This document shows positions 54,060 to 64,000 of a stretch of 64,000 bases of DNA, in pieces. Made by a program: the position numbers and the translations under genes. Below the pieces are notes generated by a model, which was not told where the DNA came from, searched no databases, and worked only from the letters and a program-made list of their open reading frames with translations. Position 1 is the first letter of the stretch; each line of letters starts with the position of its first letter. Source of the stretch: Eretmocerus hayati (Eukaryota; Arthropoda; Insecta; Hymenoptera; Aphelinidae); assembly GCA_029851415.1 (NCBI GenBank), contig CM056743.1, forward strand, positions 89,254,501 through 89,318,500, given 5' to 3'.

Positions 54060-55430
54060 CACAAGGTGCCTATTCCCCCACGGAATCCCTATATCAGGGT
54101 TGCCAACATGAAATCGAATCAGTGTTGCCAACTTGACGGCACGAAAAGTCCCTAGACCAGGTCAAATGTCCCTAGATTTTTCCGCGATGTATAGAACGCG
54201 TGTTTGAGTGTCTTTTACGTATTTTTCACACATTTTTGAGTTTTGTATATGTATTTTCGATTTTATTATATGTATTTATACGCTGATATTACATATTCGA
54301 TTTGCTGCTAATTCTTGCCGTGAAGACGGTCGCTGATCGGTCTCACGGAGCCCTTTCGAACACTGCCTAAGCTTCCGAATCCGTTGGCGAAGGTTAGGAG
54401 CAATCGATTTTTATGTGTTTCGTTTATATATACTCGTATTAAGTGCATGCTGGGAATTATTTTATGGCGTATTTTAGTGGAACGTATTAGAAAATTCGAG
54501 ACACCGCCATTTTCAACATCGAAGGTAGCCGAGTAACTTTTTACGGTTTGACAAGGCCGCCTCACTTTCAGATGAGGAGTAACTTTGGTCTTCGAGTTAG
54601 CTTTATTTAATGGTTTTTATTTTAATTTTTTGTTAGAGATAGATCGATCCGCATGAGTATTGATTGATTTCGAATGGAATTAGTAATACAGTGACGATGA
54701 AGTCGAATCGTACTGACAAAGTGAGGGAATGTGAGAGATTGAAAGGTTGTTATTTCGTTGATTCTGAATATATGATACAAACGAAAGGATTTCAAACTTC
54801 TGAAACTTTTCTGAATGAATTCGAGGAATCTTTGATTTGACTTCGAAGATGATAATTTCCGTATTTCCACTCATATCGAGTGTGAAACTACGTAATACTT
54901 TGAAGTTTTTGAATTTATTTCTATTTGGAGGAGAAATAAAACGTTTTTTTGGAATTCGAACTCATGAAAATATGGAGTGAGAAGCGGTTTACGTCTATCT
55001 CACATGCTGATATTAGAGGACATCATTTCATCTGGGGAAGTGGTTGAGAGAACTTTTTTGACCAGTTTATGATTCGAGTAATTTTCATGAGATTTAGGGA
55101 TGAATAATTTACATTGAGGAAGGGTATCGTATAGAGTATTAGGAATGACTCTCGTCAATGAATCCAATATCACTCGATTGATGCAATCGTGAGGGGAGAA
55201 TTGAATTGATGCATTGTGATGGTTTTTGCTACGCGATCATTAAGAGTAATTATTGGGAATTCATTCATCAGGAAAGTTCTTCGTTTCCAAATTGAGCATT
55301 TACGTCGCAAGATTTGAATTTTTGAGAAGTCTTCGATTCGATGAAATGACTTCGATATTCATCATCCTCGTTCTGTGTCCATGATGTGAAATTGAGTTGC
55401 AACTGGGGAGTGTTTTATGTTCAGAGCGAA
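54060..55430. other. No gene recognised
   Basis: AT-rich; short ORFs only. Confidence 0.4.
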
Positions 55431-55450
55431 AATGTAACTCTTCATCACAG

Positions 55451-55565
55451 AGGTTGAAGGAGACATGATCAGATGAGACTGACCCGTCGATTTGGTTTAC
55501 CAGTGTCGGGACCAAAGCGGCGCTCAGATCAGAGGAAATCCAGCAACATGCTTTCAAAGAGTGGC
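55451..55565 (+). other. Exon-like cassette, copy 1
   Basis: 115 bp bounded by TTCATCACAG on the left and GTTAGT on the right. It is ~95% identical to copy 2. It holds an ATG-led frame MRLTRRFGLPVSGPKRR that stays open to the donor-like site; the part upstream of that ATG has stops in all frames. The minus strand is also open. A duplicated first coding exon is one reading; a conserved non-coding repeat is another. Confidence 0.45.
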
Positions 55566-55699
55566 GTTAGTATTGTGTTGTTGTTTTACAATAGGTGGGC
55601 AACAAGGAGTCACACTCTGTCGCACTCAGGAATGAGAAACCCAACTCCCATATGAGCCAAGGCATTATGTGCTGTTGCAACTCGTAAAAGTGTGGTGTG

Positions 55700-56640
55700 A
55701 TAGTTTTAAGTGAGTATTGACGAGGATGAATGAAGCTTTGAATTAGATCTTCTTAATGAAGATTACGTGAATGCATTTACTTTTTGATGAAATTGGAAGA
55801 ATGATTTTACTTTGTCGAGTGATAGTGGATTCATAAATATTCTTTCGGATGACTCTGAATTGATTCAAGTTAAGCTGGAATTAGTACTTGGAAATCCTAA
55901 ATATATTGAAAAATTTCAATTATGCTCTTTTCGAAAATTCGTATAAATCTCATCATGAATAGAATATTTTTCAGCTTGATATTGAAAAAAAAATACAATT
56001 GAAGATTGTACGGAAAAATTCATTTGATGAGTTGTATTCTTTTTCGAATGCTTATTCTATGATAAATGAATCGACACGGGGATGGTTGGGGACATTCCCC
56101 CAACCATTCGATTTCATTGATCGAGTTTCAGGAGATTCAGATATTGATACATTTCACATTGGACATAATTACATGTAGAGTACGTAGCGTGATATCTCAA
56201 ACTAAAGTCTTATCATACATTATTCTAGTTACAGGTTTACATTTGGATGTCTTAGAATAGAGTGAGTTCTGATATACAATCGTATGAGAAGCGTATGTCG
56301 CCGTCTTGTTAATAAAATTAGTTATTGTACGAATTTAAGGAGAGTCGTAATAACAAAAGATTGAATTCTGAGACACGTGCATGAAAGTCACTACATCGAT
56401 GAATGATAATTTTCCATAATACTTAATAACGAACGAGTATATGAATGAAATTATGGATATTCAATATAGGATTCTAGAAACGAACTAATTCCAACAATAT
56501 TTTGATCTACAATTTATAACAACTGGTGATATTCGATGAAGATTCTATTGATATGAACAGGAATATCGATCTATCATCTCCGTTGTGTGATATGGAGTGG
56601 AATTGAGTGTGAATCGGTCCGTGTATATCGTTTCAGTGTA
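55700..56640. other. No gene recognised; spacer between cassette copies
   Basis: AT-rich, no ORF of note. Confidence 0.4.
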
Positions 56641-56660
56641 AATGTAACTCTTCATCACAG

Positions 56661-56775
56661 AAGTTGAAGGAGACATGATCAGATGAGACTGACCCGTCGA
56701 TTTGGTTTACCAGTGTCGGGACCAAAGCGGCGCTCAGATCAGAGGAAATCCAGCAACTTGCTTCTGAAGAGTGGT
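56661..56775 (+). other. Exon-like cassette, copy 2
   Basis: Same 115-bp length, same TTCATCACAG acceptor-like left end, and a consensus GTAAGT donor on the right. The MRLTRRFGLPVSGPKRR frame is preserved, with changes only near the end. Flanking similarity continues weakly to about 56919 (TGTTGCAACTCGTAAA in both). Confidence 0.5.
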
Positions 56776-56929
56776 GTAAGTGTGTTGTATTTTTTTGGGT
56801 GAGAATACCCTACATTCACAGCAGCTTGGCAACAGGAAATTGCAATATGTCGATCTCAGAGATGATAGTCTCGATCTCTATGTGAGACATGGCATCATAC
56901 ATTTCTGTTGCAACTCGTAAATGTATTTG

Positions 56930-57980
56930 ATTACATTTGGATATGTAAACGATGTGTATTGTTCGGAATTATTCGTTAAAGTGTGGGACGGTGATGGATC
57001 GATTTTTTTCGTAATTAAGATTAGTCTTAAATTAGATCGTAAGATCAAGGCTACATTGGTGAGTTACCATATATGCCATTTCAGTAGAATAGTAAAGGCT
57101 ATTTTCTTATTTGCCTACGTTTTATGGAAAATTAATGAATCTAATGTTCTGACGACGATTTTATAGAATCATAATATTCGAAAAATTTCCATAGAGCTAT
57201 ATCCAATGAAATTTCTACAGATATTCCAGAATGTGAAGTGACACGGGTTGATACATGAAACTCACATTTGATGTCTTCGAAAGTTGATTCGATTCCAGAG
57301 GTGTTATGGATTCTCTTGTTTTATGTGATTACCGTTATCCTCTTGTGATTGAAATCATGTCATTTTACTGTAGTTCTGATCTTGTTACTTTTTCTGGATC
57401 GGATGTAACGAGTTGAGTTGAAAACGTCTTGTGAATTCTCCACTGTGAGATATTCACGATTGATTTTTGGATGTCTGTGGAACAATAGAAAAAAGTTTGG
57501 AATTGAACTCTTCATTGGTGTCAAATTTGGTAAATTAAATGTTGAATCAACTGAATTTTATAATATAGCAAGACATTTTCATGGAGGGGGAAATTGAGAA
57601 TTAGAATTGCAGAGCCTGAAAATTTCGTCTTTGGAGGTAACTTAACAATTTTGTTTAGAATTATAGGGATTCAATCTATCTTCTGATGTTATTATGTACT
57701 TGAATCTGGAATATCTCGGGAAAGGGTTTGAATTTTTATATTTGGTATTTTTATCAAATTCGGAGAACATGAAGAACTTTGATTAGATAGATATCACTTA
57801 CTTTTACGCTCTTATGTTGTAGATGTCAATATATATGATGATATTTTGTAAGTTCTCCTTATTTACATAGAATATTCTTGAATTGGATCTTCTCTTTAGC
57901 GTACGTATGTTCGTCACTGCATCAAGAGCCATAATGTGGGTTGGTAAGAGATCGTGCATCACCAATGGTATCCTACTCTT
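56930..57980. other. No gene recognised
   Basis: AT-rich, short ORFs only (for example 56921-57166). Confidence 0.4.
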
Positions 57981-58385
57981 CTGATGACACGTTTTTTGAT
58001 TTCACTCGGCGCCTATCTGTCTGTCTGTGAAGGCAGCGAAGGGGTGACTGCGGCTCCGGTAGGGAACGCGAATGCCTGGGCGTTCCTCTAACTGAAACTG
58101 ATAAGAATGAAGGCAAGTTCAGAATGTGCCTCAGAGTGGGAAATTGTGGAAATTTTTGGAAAAAGAAAAACAATTTTTTATATTTTTGTATTTTCAAAAT
58201 CCCGAAAAAAATTCGAATCTTCATTTTTTATATATTTGTTTTGTCGAAGCCCCGGACAAAGTTTTGAAATTTCATGTATCATATATTCAATTGATTGAAA
58301 CATCGAAATTCTCGACGTTATCGTTTTCTTGATTTCAACGATTTCAGAAAAAATGAATTTCAAAACTGAGGTTGAAATCACTTAC

Positions 58386-58690
58386 CTTTATGATGTCCTC
58401 TATGTATGTTGATCTCTTCGATGATATCTCTCAAACTGACTTTGTTCTGCGTCGAGTCTTGTGATACCTGTTCGACCCCATAGAGTACGGGTGTTTGCGC
58501 CGGGCACCAGAAGAAGACTGCGAACTGTTGAGAGAGCGCGCATCACTAAGTATCCCCTCTCTTCTTCCAGTGTCGTGATGCTTCTCGGTGCGTGTCACCC
58601 GGTGTGCGTGTCTGTGTCTGTGGAGGCGGAGAGGGGGAGAATGGGGCTTCGGTAGAGAGCGCGAATGCCTGAGCGACTCTTCAACTGAAG
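58386..58690 (-). other. Exon-like segment in array unit B
   Basis: Acceptor-like CAG at 58691-58693, donor GTAAGT at 58385-58380; 305 bp. The frame SASVEESLRHSRSLPKPHSP runs through most of it, with a stop before the donor. Confidence 0.35.
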
Positions 58691-58988
58691 CTGATAAGGA
58701 TGAAGGCAAGTTCAGAATGTGCCTCGGAGTGGGAAATTTTGGAAATTTTTGGGAAAATTTTCTGAAAAAGAACAATTTTTTATATCTTTGTTCTCTCAAA
58801 ATCCCGAAAAATTTTCGAATTTTCATTTTTTATATATTTGTCCAGTCGAAGCCCCGGACAAAATTTTGAAATTTCATGTATCATATATTCAATTATTCTG
58901 AACCATTGGAATTCTCGACGTTATCGTTTTCTTAATTTTAACGATTTCCGAAAAAATGAATTTCAAAATTGAGGTTGAAATCACTCAC

Positions 58989-59277
58989 CTTCATGATGTC
59001 CTCTATGTATGTTGATCTCTTCGATGATATCTCTCAAACTGACTTTATTCTGCGTCGAGTCTTGTTATACCTGTTCGACCCCATAGAGTACGTGTGTTTG
59101 CGCCGGGCACAAGCAGAAGACTGCGAAGTGTTGAGAGAGCGCGCATCACTAAGTATTCCCTCTCCTCTTCTGGTGTCGTGATGCTTTTCGGCGCGTGTCT
59201 GTGTCTGTGAAGGCGGAGAGGGGGAGAATGGGGCTTCGGTAGAGAGCGCGAATGCTTGAGCGTTTCTCTACCTGGAA
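58989..59277 (-). other. Exon-like segment in array unit C
   Basis: Acceptor-like CTTCAG, donor GTGAGT at 58988-58983; 289 bp; indels shift the frame relative to B and D. Confidence 0.35.
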
Positions 59278-59578
59278 CTGAAGATAAGGATGGAGGCAAA
59301 TTCAGAATGTGCCTCAAAAAGGGAAATTTTGGGAATTTTTGGGAAAATTTTTTAAGAAAAAAAGAATTTTTCATATTTTTGTTTTTTCAAAATCCCAAAA
59401 AATTTTCAATTTTCATTCTTCATATATTTGTTTTGTCGAAGCTCCGAACAAATTCTTAGAATCTCATCTATCATTTTTTCGATCAATTTGAACCATTGAA
59501 ATTCTTGACGTTATCGTTTCCTTAATTTTAACGATTCCAGAAAAAATGAATTTCTCAATTTTTGTTGAAATCACTCAC

Positions 59579-59881
59579 CTTTATGGTCTCCTATGTATGT
59601 TGATGTCCTCGATGATATCTTGCAAGCTGACTTTGTTCTGCGTCGACTCTTGTTATACGTGCTCGACCCCATAGAGTACGTGTGTTTGCGCCGGGCACCA
59701 GAAGAAGACTGCGAACTGTTGAGAGAGCGCGCATCACTAAGTATCCCCTCTCTTCTTCTAGTGTCGTGATGCTTCTCGGTGCGTGTCACCCGGTGTGCGT
59801 ATCTGTAACTGTGGATGCGAAGAGGGGGAGAATGGGGCTTCGGTAGAGAGCGCGAATGCCTGAGCGACTCTTCAACTGAAG
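59579..59881 (-). other. Exon-like segment in array unit D
   Basis: Acceptor-like CTTATCAG, donor GTGAGT at 59578-59573; 303 bp; one frame is open from acceptor through donor (ORF 59571-60017), rich in Ser, Arg and His. Confidence 0.4.
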
Positions 59882-60117
59882 CTGATAAGGATGAAGGCAA
59901 GTTCAGAATGTGCCTTGGAGTGGGAAATTTTGGAAATTTTTGGGAAAATTGTTTGAAAAGAAACAATTTTTTATATTTTTGTTTCTTCAAAATCCCGAAA
60001 AATTTTCGAATTTTCATTTTTTATATATTTGTTTCGTCGAAGCCCCGGACAAAATTTTGGAATTTCATGTATCATATATTCAATTATTCTGAACCATTGG
60101 GATTCTCGACGTTATCC

Positions 60118-61500
60118 TTAGGCAGATCTCCCATCAATTGGGTAGACATTTTAGCGGAAAATCTGAGCCATACCGTGCATTTGTCGATTAGAACCTTTAC
60201 CGCCTGTCGACCAGTGATAATCTAGTACCAATTCCGTAGATGAGCCAAAGTTAACTGCGTCCCTCCGTGCTGAGTTTCCTCGTGAGCTCTCCTGGTGAGC
60301 AGAACAGTCAAAGGGCCCTCTCTTGGCAGAATCAGTGGGTGCTTTGCGGTGTAGTCCAAATTCGAATGACGAAGTCTGCCTCAAACCCGCAGAAGTCCTC
60401 GATCTAGAATTGGTCGTAATTTCATTAGATGTATGCCTTTGAGCTCTAGGTTTCTCTCAAGGCACCTAAAAACATTCCGAAAACTTTGCTTCTGAACAAG
60501 ATGAGTCCATAGCAATTCAGCGTTCTTAATCTCGATGGTATTCAGCAACCCTTCAGACAAGGCATCGAGATCTATGAATGGCAACCGTAATAGCTCGATT
60601 TTTTCTCTATTTCTCTCGCTTAGACGAGATCCAAATTTCGTCAAGGAGCGAGAACAAAGCGCAGTGATTCGAAAAAGTTTAGTAGCAGATGAATATCTGT
60701 TGAGCAATTCATTGTCGGTTGAGTCATCCGGATACTGTAACGCAGTGGCATGAGAAGTGATTCGCTCTTCGAGCGGTTCCACCTGCACATTCTCCGCCTC
60801 CGTAGTCGACGGTTGACTAAACTCTGAGAGAAACAAAGGATCTTTCCACCAAAGATCGAATGTGGATAACAGCTCAGGACTTAAGCCTCGCGAAACCACG
60901 TCAGCAAGGTTGTCCTTTGATCTGACATGGTGCCGATGAGCCTGAGGGAGCAACTCTTGAATTTGCGAACACCTATTTGCAACAAACGTCTGCAAACGAT
61001 TTGGCAGAGCCCTAATCCAATACAACACATCCTTCGAGTCTGACCATAAATGAGTCGATGTGATCTCAAGAGGCATGATTTTCAAGAAGTGGTCAGTGAG
61101 TTTTGCTAGTAATAACGCCGCGCAGAGCTCTAGGCGAGGTATACTAATTGTCTTGATTGGCGCTACCTTTGACTTGGCGCACTGCAATAACACACTAACC
61201 TGACCATTTCTGATCAATCTTGAGTAAATTACTGCCCCGAATGCCTTGGAAGAAGCGTCTGCAAACCCGTGAAGCTCTAGGATTAACCCATGACTCGAAT
61301 AACCTATCCACCTAGGTATCCTGATTCCTTCCAAATTCGTCAGCTCCATATACCAATGAGACCACTTTTCTGAATATCCCTCCGGAAGCACATCATCCCA
61401 ATCACACTTTAGCAACCAAAGAGATTGCATGGATATTTTAGCCCAAATTACTACAGGAGCTAACCATCCTGGGGTCGAAGATTTTTGCCGTGAGTGACAA
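60118..61500 (-). pseudogene. BEL/Pao RNase H and integrase start
   Basis: 61430-60381 has LELHGFADASSKAFGAVIYS (RNase H), ISIPRLELCAALLLAKL, HLWSDSKDVLYWI and RSKDNLADVVSRG, all BEL/Pao hallmarks, ending near LRPILDRGLLRV. The integrase zinc region continues in shifted frames to 60118 (RAHEETQHGG and LRNWYWI). Just upstream (61500-61431), FDP and GWLAPVVIWAKI are in different frames, so a frameshift lies there. Confidence 0.85.
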
Positions 61501-61521
61501 AACCGATCTTTTAGTCAATTC

Positions 61522-61965
61522 CTAACTGTCAAAAGCTTGAGGCTTGATCCTGAAATGAAAATAATCCTCTCTTGGTGCCCAAGAAAGACCCAGTGTAGAG
61601 GTACAATGATCAGAATCAAATGTCGCCGAACCGTGAATCCTATGATCGACCGGAATATCTTCGATCAATTGAACATTATTGGCTGCCCATTTCCTTAGCT
61701 CGAATCCGCCTACCTTGAGAATTTGTATCAGCTGAGATTGTTTCTCTCGTGTTTTATCCAAAGTTTCTCCCCCCGACATAAAATCATCCATATGAGATTC
61801 ATCTTCGATGATTTTAATAGCAAGGACGAAAAGGTGACCATAATCTTTTGCTAACTGTCTCAGCACTCTGATAGCTAGAAACGGTGAGCATTTCAACCCA
61901 TAAGTAACCGTTCTGAGTAAGTAGAGCAGAATTCCTGAATCCGAATTTTCTCTCCACGAAATCAT
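61522..61965 (-). pseudogene. BEL/Pao reverse transcriptase, catalytic part
   Basis: Begins after an in-frame TAA at 61966-61968. Contains TVTYGLKCSPFLAIRVLRQL and ESHMDDFMSGGETLDKT (HMDD in place of the usual YMDD or YVDD), then LSWAPREDYFHFRI. Confidence 0.85.
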
Positions 61966-62793
61966 TTACAAATGTTGATCTCGAGGATCTACCAATATTT
62001 GCATGTACATTTCCTCAATGTCTGCTACAAACACGAATTCATAACTCCGCCATTTCAGAATCAGATCATTCAACTCTGGGAGCAAATTCTCACCAGTGTA
62101 GAGAAGATCATTCAAAGACGTGCCGTAAATTTTGTTCGAACCATTGAAAACCGTCCGTAACTTTCTAGAGCCTTGAAGAACTCCATGATGAGGAAGAACG
62201 TAGCCACTATTTTTATCCTCAACCGACAAGTTTGATGCTTTCTCCATATGCGAAAGCTGTTCATGTTCCAACATGAAGATTTTGTATTTAGCTTCAAAAT
62301 CCGAATTTCTCGCAAACTTACGTTCCATAGAAAAGAGCGTTCGAAGGGCTGATCTATAGGAATCACCGAGATTGAAATTCAAACTATTCATCAGTTCCTG
62401 TTTCACCGGTAATCGTACAACGTATCTACCACTTGGGTCTTGCCTATGGGTCTCTTGGAAATGTTCCTCGCATTTACGATCGTGTTCTGTTAACTTTTTA
62501 CTGACCGTAAGAATTTCTTCTTGTCTCCAAAATTTTTCAAGTATCGAGTCTAACATTGAATTATCGACCAAGTGGAAATAAGAAGCAGCAGATTCCGAGC
62601 TTTGACCGATGCTTGAGGATACAACCCAACCCAAAACAGTATTAGTAGCAATAGGTTGATTTGATGAATCGATGTTAGCCTTTTCCACCCCATCAAGCAC
62701 GATTTGAGCGTGAATCTTGGCTCCGAGCAACATATCAATCGATCGCGTTTTGAGAAAGTGGGGATCAGCTAATTCCAAACCCTTGATATGATC
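61966..62793 (-). pseudogene. BEL/Pao protease end and RT N-terminal part
   Basis: DMLLGAKIHAQIVLDG and TVLGWVVSS are the protease-distal block. GRYVVRLPVKQ, YVLPHHGVLQGSRKLRTVFN and VFVADIEEMYMQILVD are BEL RT motifs. Separated from the upstream frame by TAG 62794-62796 and from the downstream one by TAA, both in frame. Confidence 0.85.
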
Positions 62794-63609
62794 CTATTTT
62801 TCCATACCCAAAGAAATAGAAGCCTTATAGCCAGATACTTTAGGAATTATGAAGGCCGTCACATCACAACTAAAATCAGAAGAGAATCTTGGATGCAAGA
62901 TAAAATTGGCGGTACCTCGAGAAGCACAAGTATTGAGGTCAGTAACACCCTTGATTTGTACCTTCGATTTCAACCTTTCAATCCCGAGTTTCTGGCAACC
63001 ATCCTCCGTGATGGAAGAAGCCTGTGAACAGTGATCAACCAAAGCCGTAAAGAAGTACTCAAACCCGTCTGATGAGATCACCTCGACGACTGCCGTTGGC
63101 AAAAGCACGAAATTTGAGCTTTTCACAGGAGTTAGACAAGAGGTAGTAGTAGCGTGCGAATAATCACCGTTTCCCGAACCTTTTCCATCCCCCGATGGGA
63201 CGGAATCACCCTTTTTGTCATTACCCTGAGGTTCGACTGACCTCTGAAATTCCGAATGAATGAAACTATGATGTTTCCCGTTACACTTGCGACAAAGTTT
63301 AGTCGACTTACAAATTTTTACACTGTGATTGCGGAAACAGATGTAACATAACCGTTTCCCCGTTACGAAAGCTCGACGATCGGCTATACTTTTTGCCTTG
63401 GAAGAATCGAACTGTGGAAGATGATGACTGGCCGAACAACTAGGGCACACTCTTTTTGGATGGTCGGAATCCGTATCCGTCGCCATCGAGTGTGTCTTAC
63501 CAGATCCCGAAGGTTTAGCTGGTTGACTAGTCGTATGGGGTTTCTGACTAGTCTCTATCGATTCCATAGTGGACAGCTGATCTTTGAAAAAGCTTCCTAA
63601 GTGTTCCAT
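62794..63609 (-). pseudogene. BEL/Pao gag end, zinc knuckles and protease
   Basis: CYICFRNHSVKIC and CRKCNGKHHSFIH are tandem zinc-binding motifs, with a further CPSC pair upstream. Protease: ALVDHCSQASSITE, where Asp-His-Cys replaces the usual Asp-Ser/Thr-Gly, so activity is doubtful. Confidence 0.8.
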
Positions 63610-63992
63610 AGAAGCAGGATTACTAGTTTTCCCTGAATGCTTCTCTCATCTCTTCCTGGTCGCTGAATCAAAATTAGAAACAGTAAAATGAACGAACAAG
63701 TCTTCACCGCTCTCCCTAATTGAACGTCCAAGCCCTGCCAGAAAATTGACAGTGTCAAATGAACCAGCATGAAGTCTTCTCATCTCAGCTGGGTATCACT
63801 CTTCATAGACTTCAACGAATAATATGACCCCAGCGACAAGTTAACGAGCCTTCTTTTATCCTCGTAATACTCGCACAAATCCGACCAAGCCTTTCGATAG
63901 TTATCGACCGACATTTCCATATTCTTTATCTGATCCAAAGCTTCACCCGATAGCTTGGTCCTCAAATGATAGAACTTGACAGCAGGAGCCAT
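63610..63992 (-). pseudogene. BEL/Pao gag, partial
   Basis: 63992-63780 reads FYHLRTKLSGEALDQIKNME and AWSDLCEYYEDKRRLVN, the BEL gag capsid-type region. The frame breaks near 63780 and the N-terminus is beyond the window. Confidence 0.75.
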
Positions 63993-64000
63993 CCTACTTC

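Larger units (their letters stand above)
57985..60117 (-). repeat. ~590-bp tandem array, about 3.6 units, with splice signals
   Basis: The landmark GATAAG-ATG-AGGCAA recurs at about 58100, 58693, 59282 and 59884, giving periods of ~593, 590 and 601 bp. Each unit has an AT-rich part with GAAATTTTGG-type runs and a GC-rich part. On the minus strand every full unit has an acceptor-like CTTATCAG or CTTCAG and a donor GTAAGT or GTGAGT about 290-305 bp downstream. The last unit stops at 60117 in BEL pol sequence. Confidence 0.85.
60118..63992 (-). mobile_element. BEL/Pao LTR retrotransposon, truncated on both sides in this window
   Basis: Minus-strand order: gag (from beyond 63992), zinc knuckles and protease, RT, RNase H, start of integrase. 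It is cut at 60118 by the tandem array and runs off the right edge. Confidence 0.9.

Noticed and set aside
58431..60017. Ser/Arg-rich minus-strand ORFs as separate genes
   Set aside because: They are repeated units of one tandem array; only exon-like segments are supportable.

Overview
This is eukaryotic DNA, most likely from an arthropod and plausibly an insect. It has low gene density, GT..AG-type splice signals and a kinesin-13 exon with a consensus splice donor, and it is packed with decayed transposable elements of insect type: Polinton-like, CR1/Jockey-like non-LTR, Penelope-like with GIY-YIG nuclease, Gypsy, errantivirus-like, Copia and BEL/Pao. I see no bacterial operons, no CRISPR array and no complete host gene. 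The only clear host-type coding sequence is the kinesin-13 exon at 11442-11691.

Layout. 1-1110: a ~525-bp repeat unit arranged as a ~1-kb palindrome. 1690-2445: tail of a CR1/Jockey-like element. 2991-4465: an acidic, GAY-repeat-rich reading frame running into a broken Polinton-like DNA polymerase N-terminal region. 4709-4790: tRNA-like sequence with a T-run. 5572-7262: small inverted-repeat elements. 7396-10543: a DDE-like transposase reading frame cut by three in-frame TAA codons and several frameshifts. 11442-11691: kinesin-13 exon. 12941-13260: a 320-bp palindrome. 13971-16846: a short non-autonomous LTR element with 270-bp LTRs, ACAAG target duplication and a tRNA-Tyr-type primer site.

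18845-31345 is a nest of elements, nearly all on the minus strand. A CR1-like element (18845-21050) abuts a second non-LTR element, which is split in two (21060-21852 and 26432-28375) by a 4,553-bp Penelope-like element with 13-bp target duplications and ~1.2-kb inverted terminal repeats. The second non-LTR element is joined in frame to the gag of a Gypsy element whose tRNA-Lys-type primer site and LTR lie at 30608-31345.

31350-39460 is a Copia pol gene interrupted by a nearly complete Gypsy element (32109-37841: 221-bp LTRs, ATAT target duplication, tRNA-Pro-type primer site, gag, pol with one frameshift). 39450-47690 is a minus-strand errantivirus-like element with gag, pol and env remnants, whose env is split by a ~1.8-kb foldback palindrome. 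47700-49520 is a second Penelope-like element.

49500-57960 is mostly unassigned. It holds an Asn/Gln-rich ORF with a possible upstream exon, a compound hairpin, a third set of Penelope-type ends around a GA microsatellite, and a duplicated 115-bp exon-like cassette. 57985-60117 is a ~590-bp tandem array whose units keep splice signals on the minus strand. It cuts directly into a BEL/Pao pol gene (60118-63992) that runs off the right edge. No genes here work together as a pathway. The content is a record of successive insertions, and the target duplications let the order be read.
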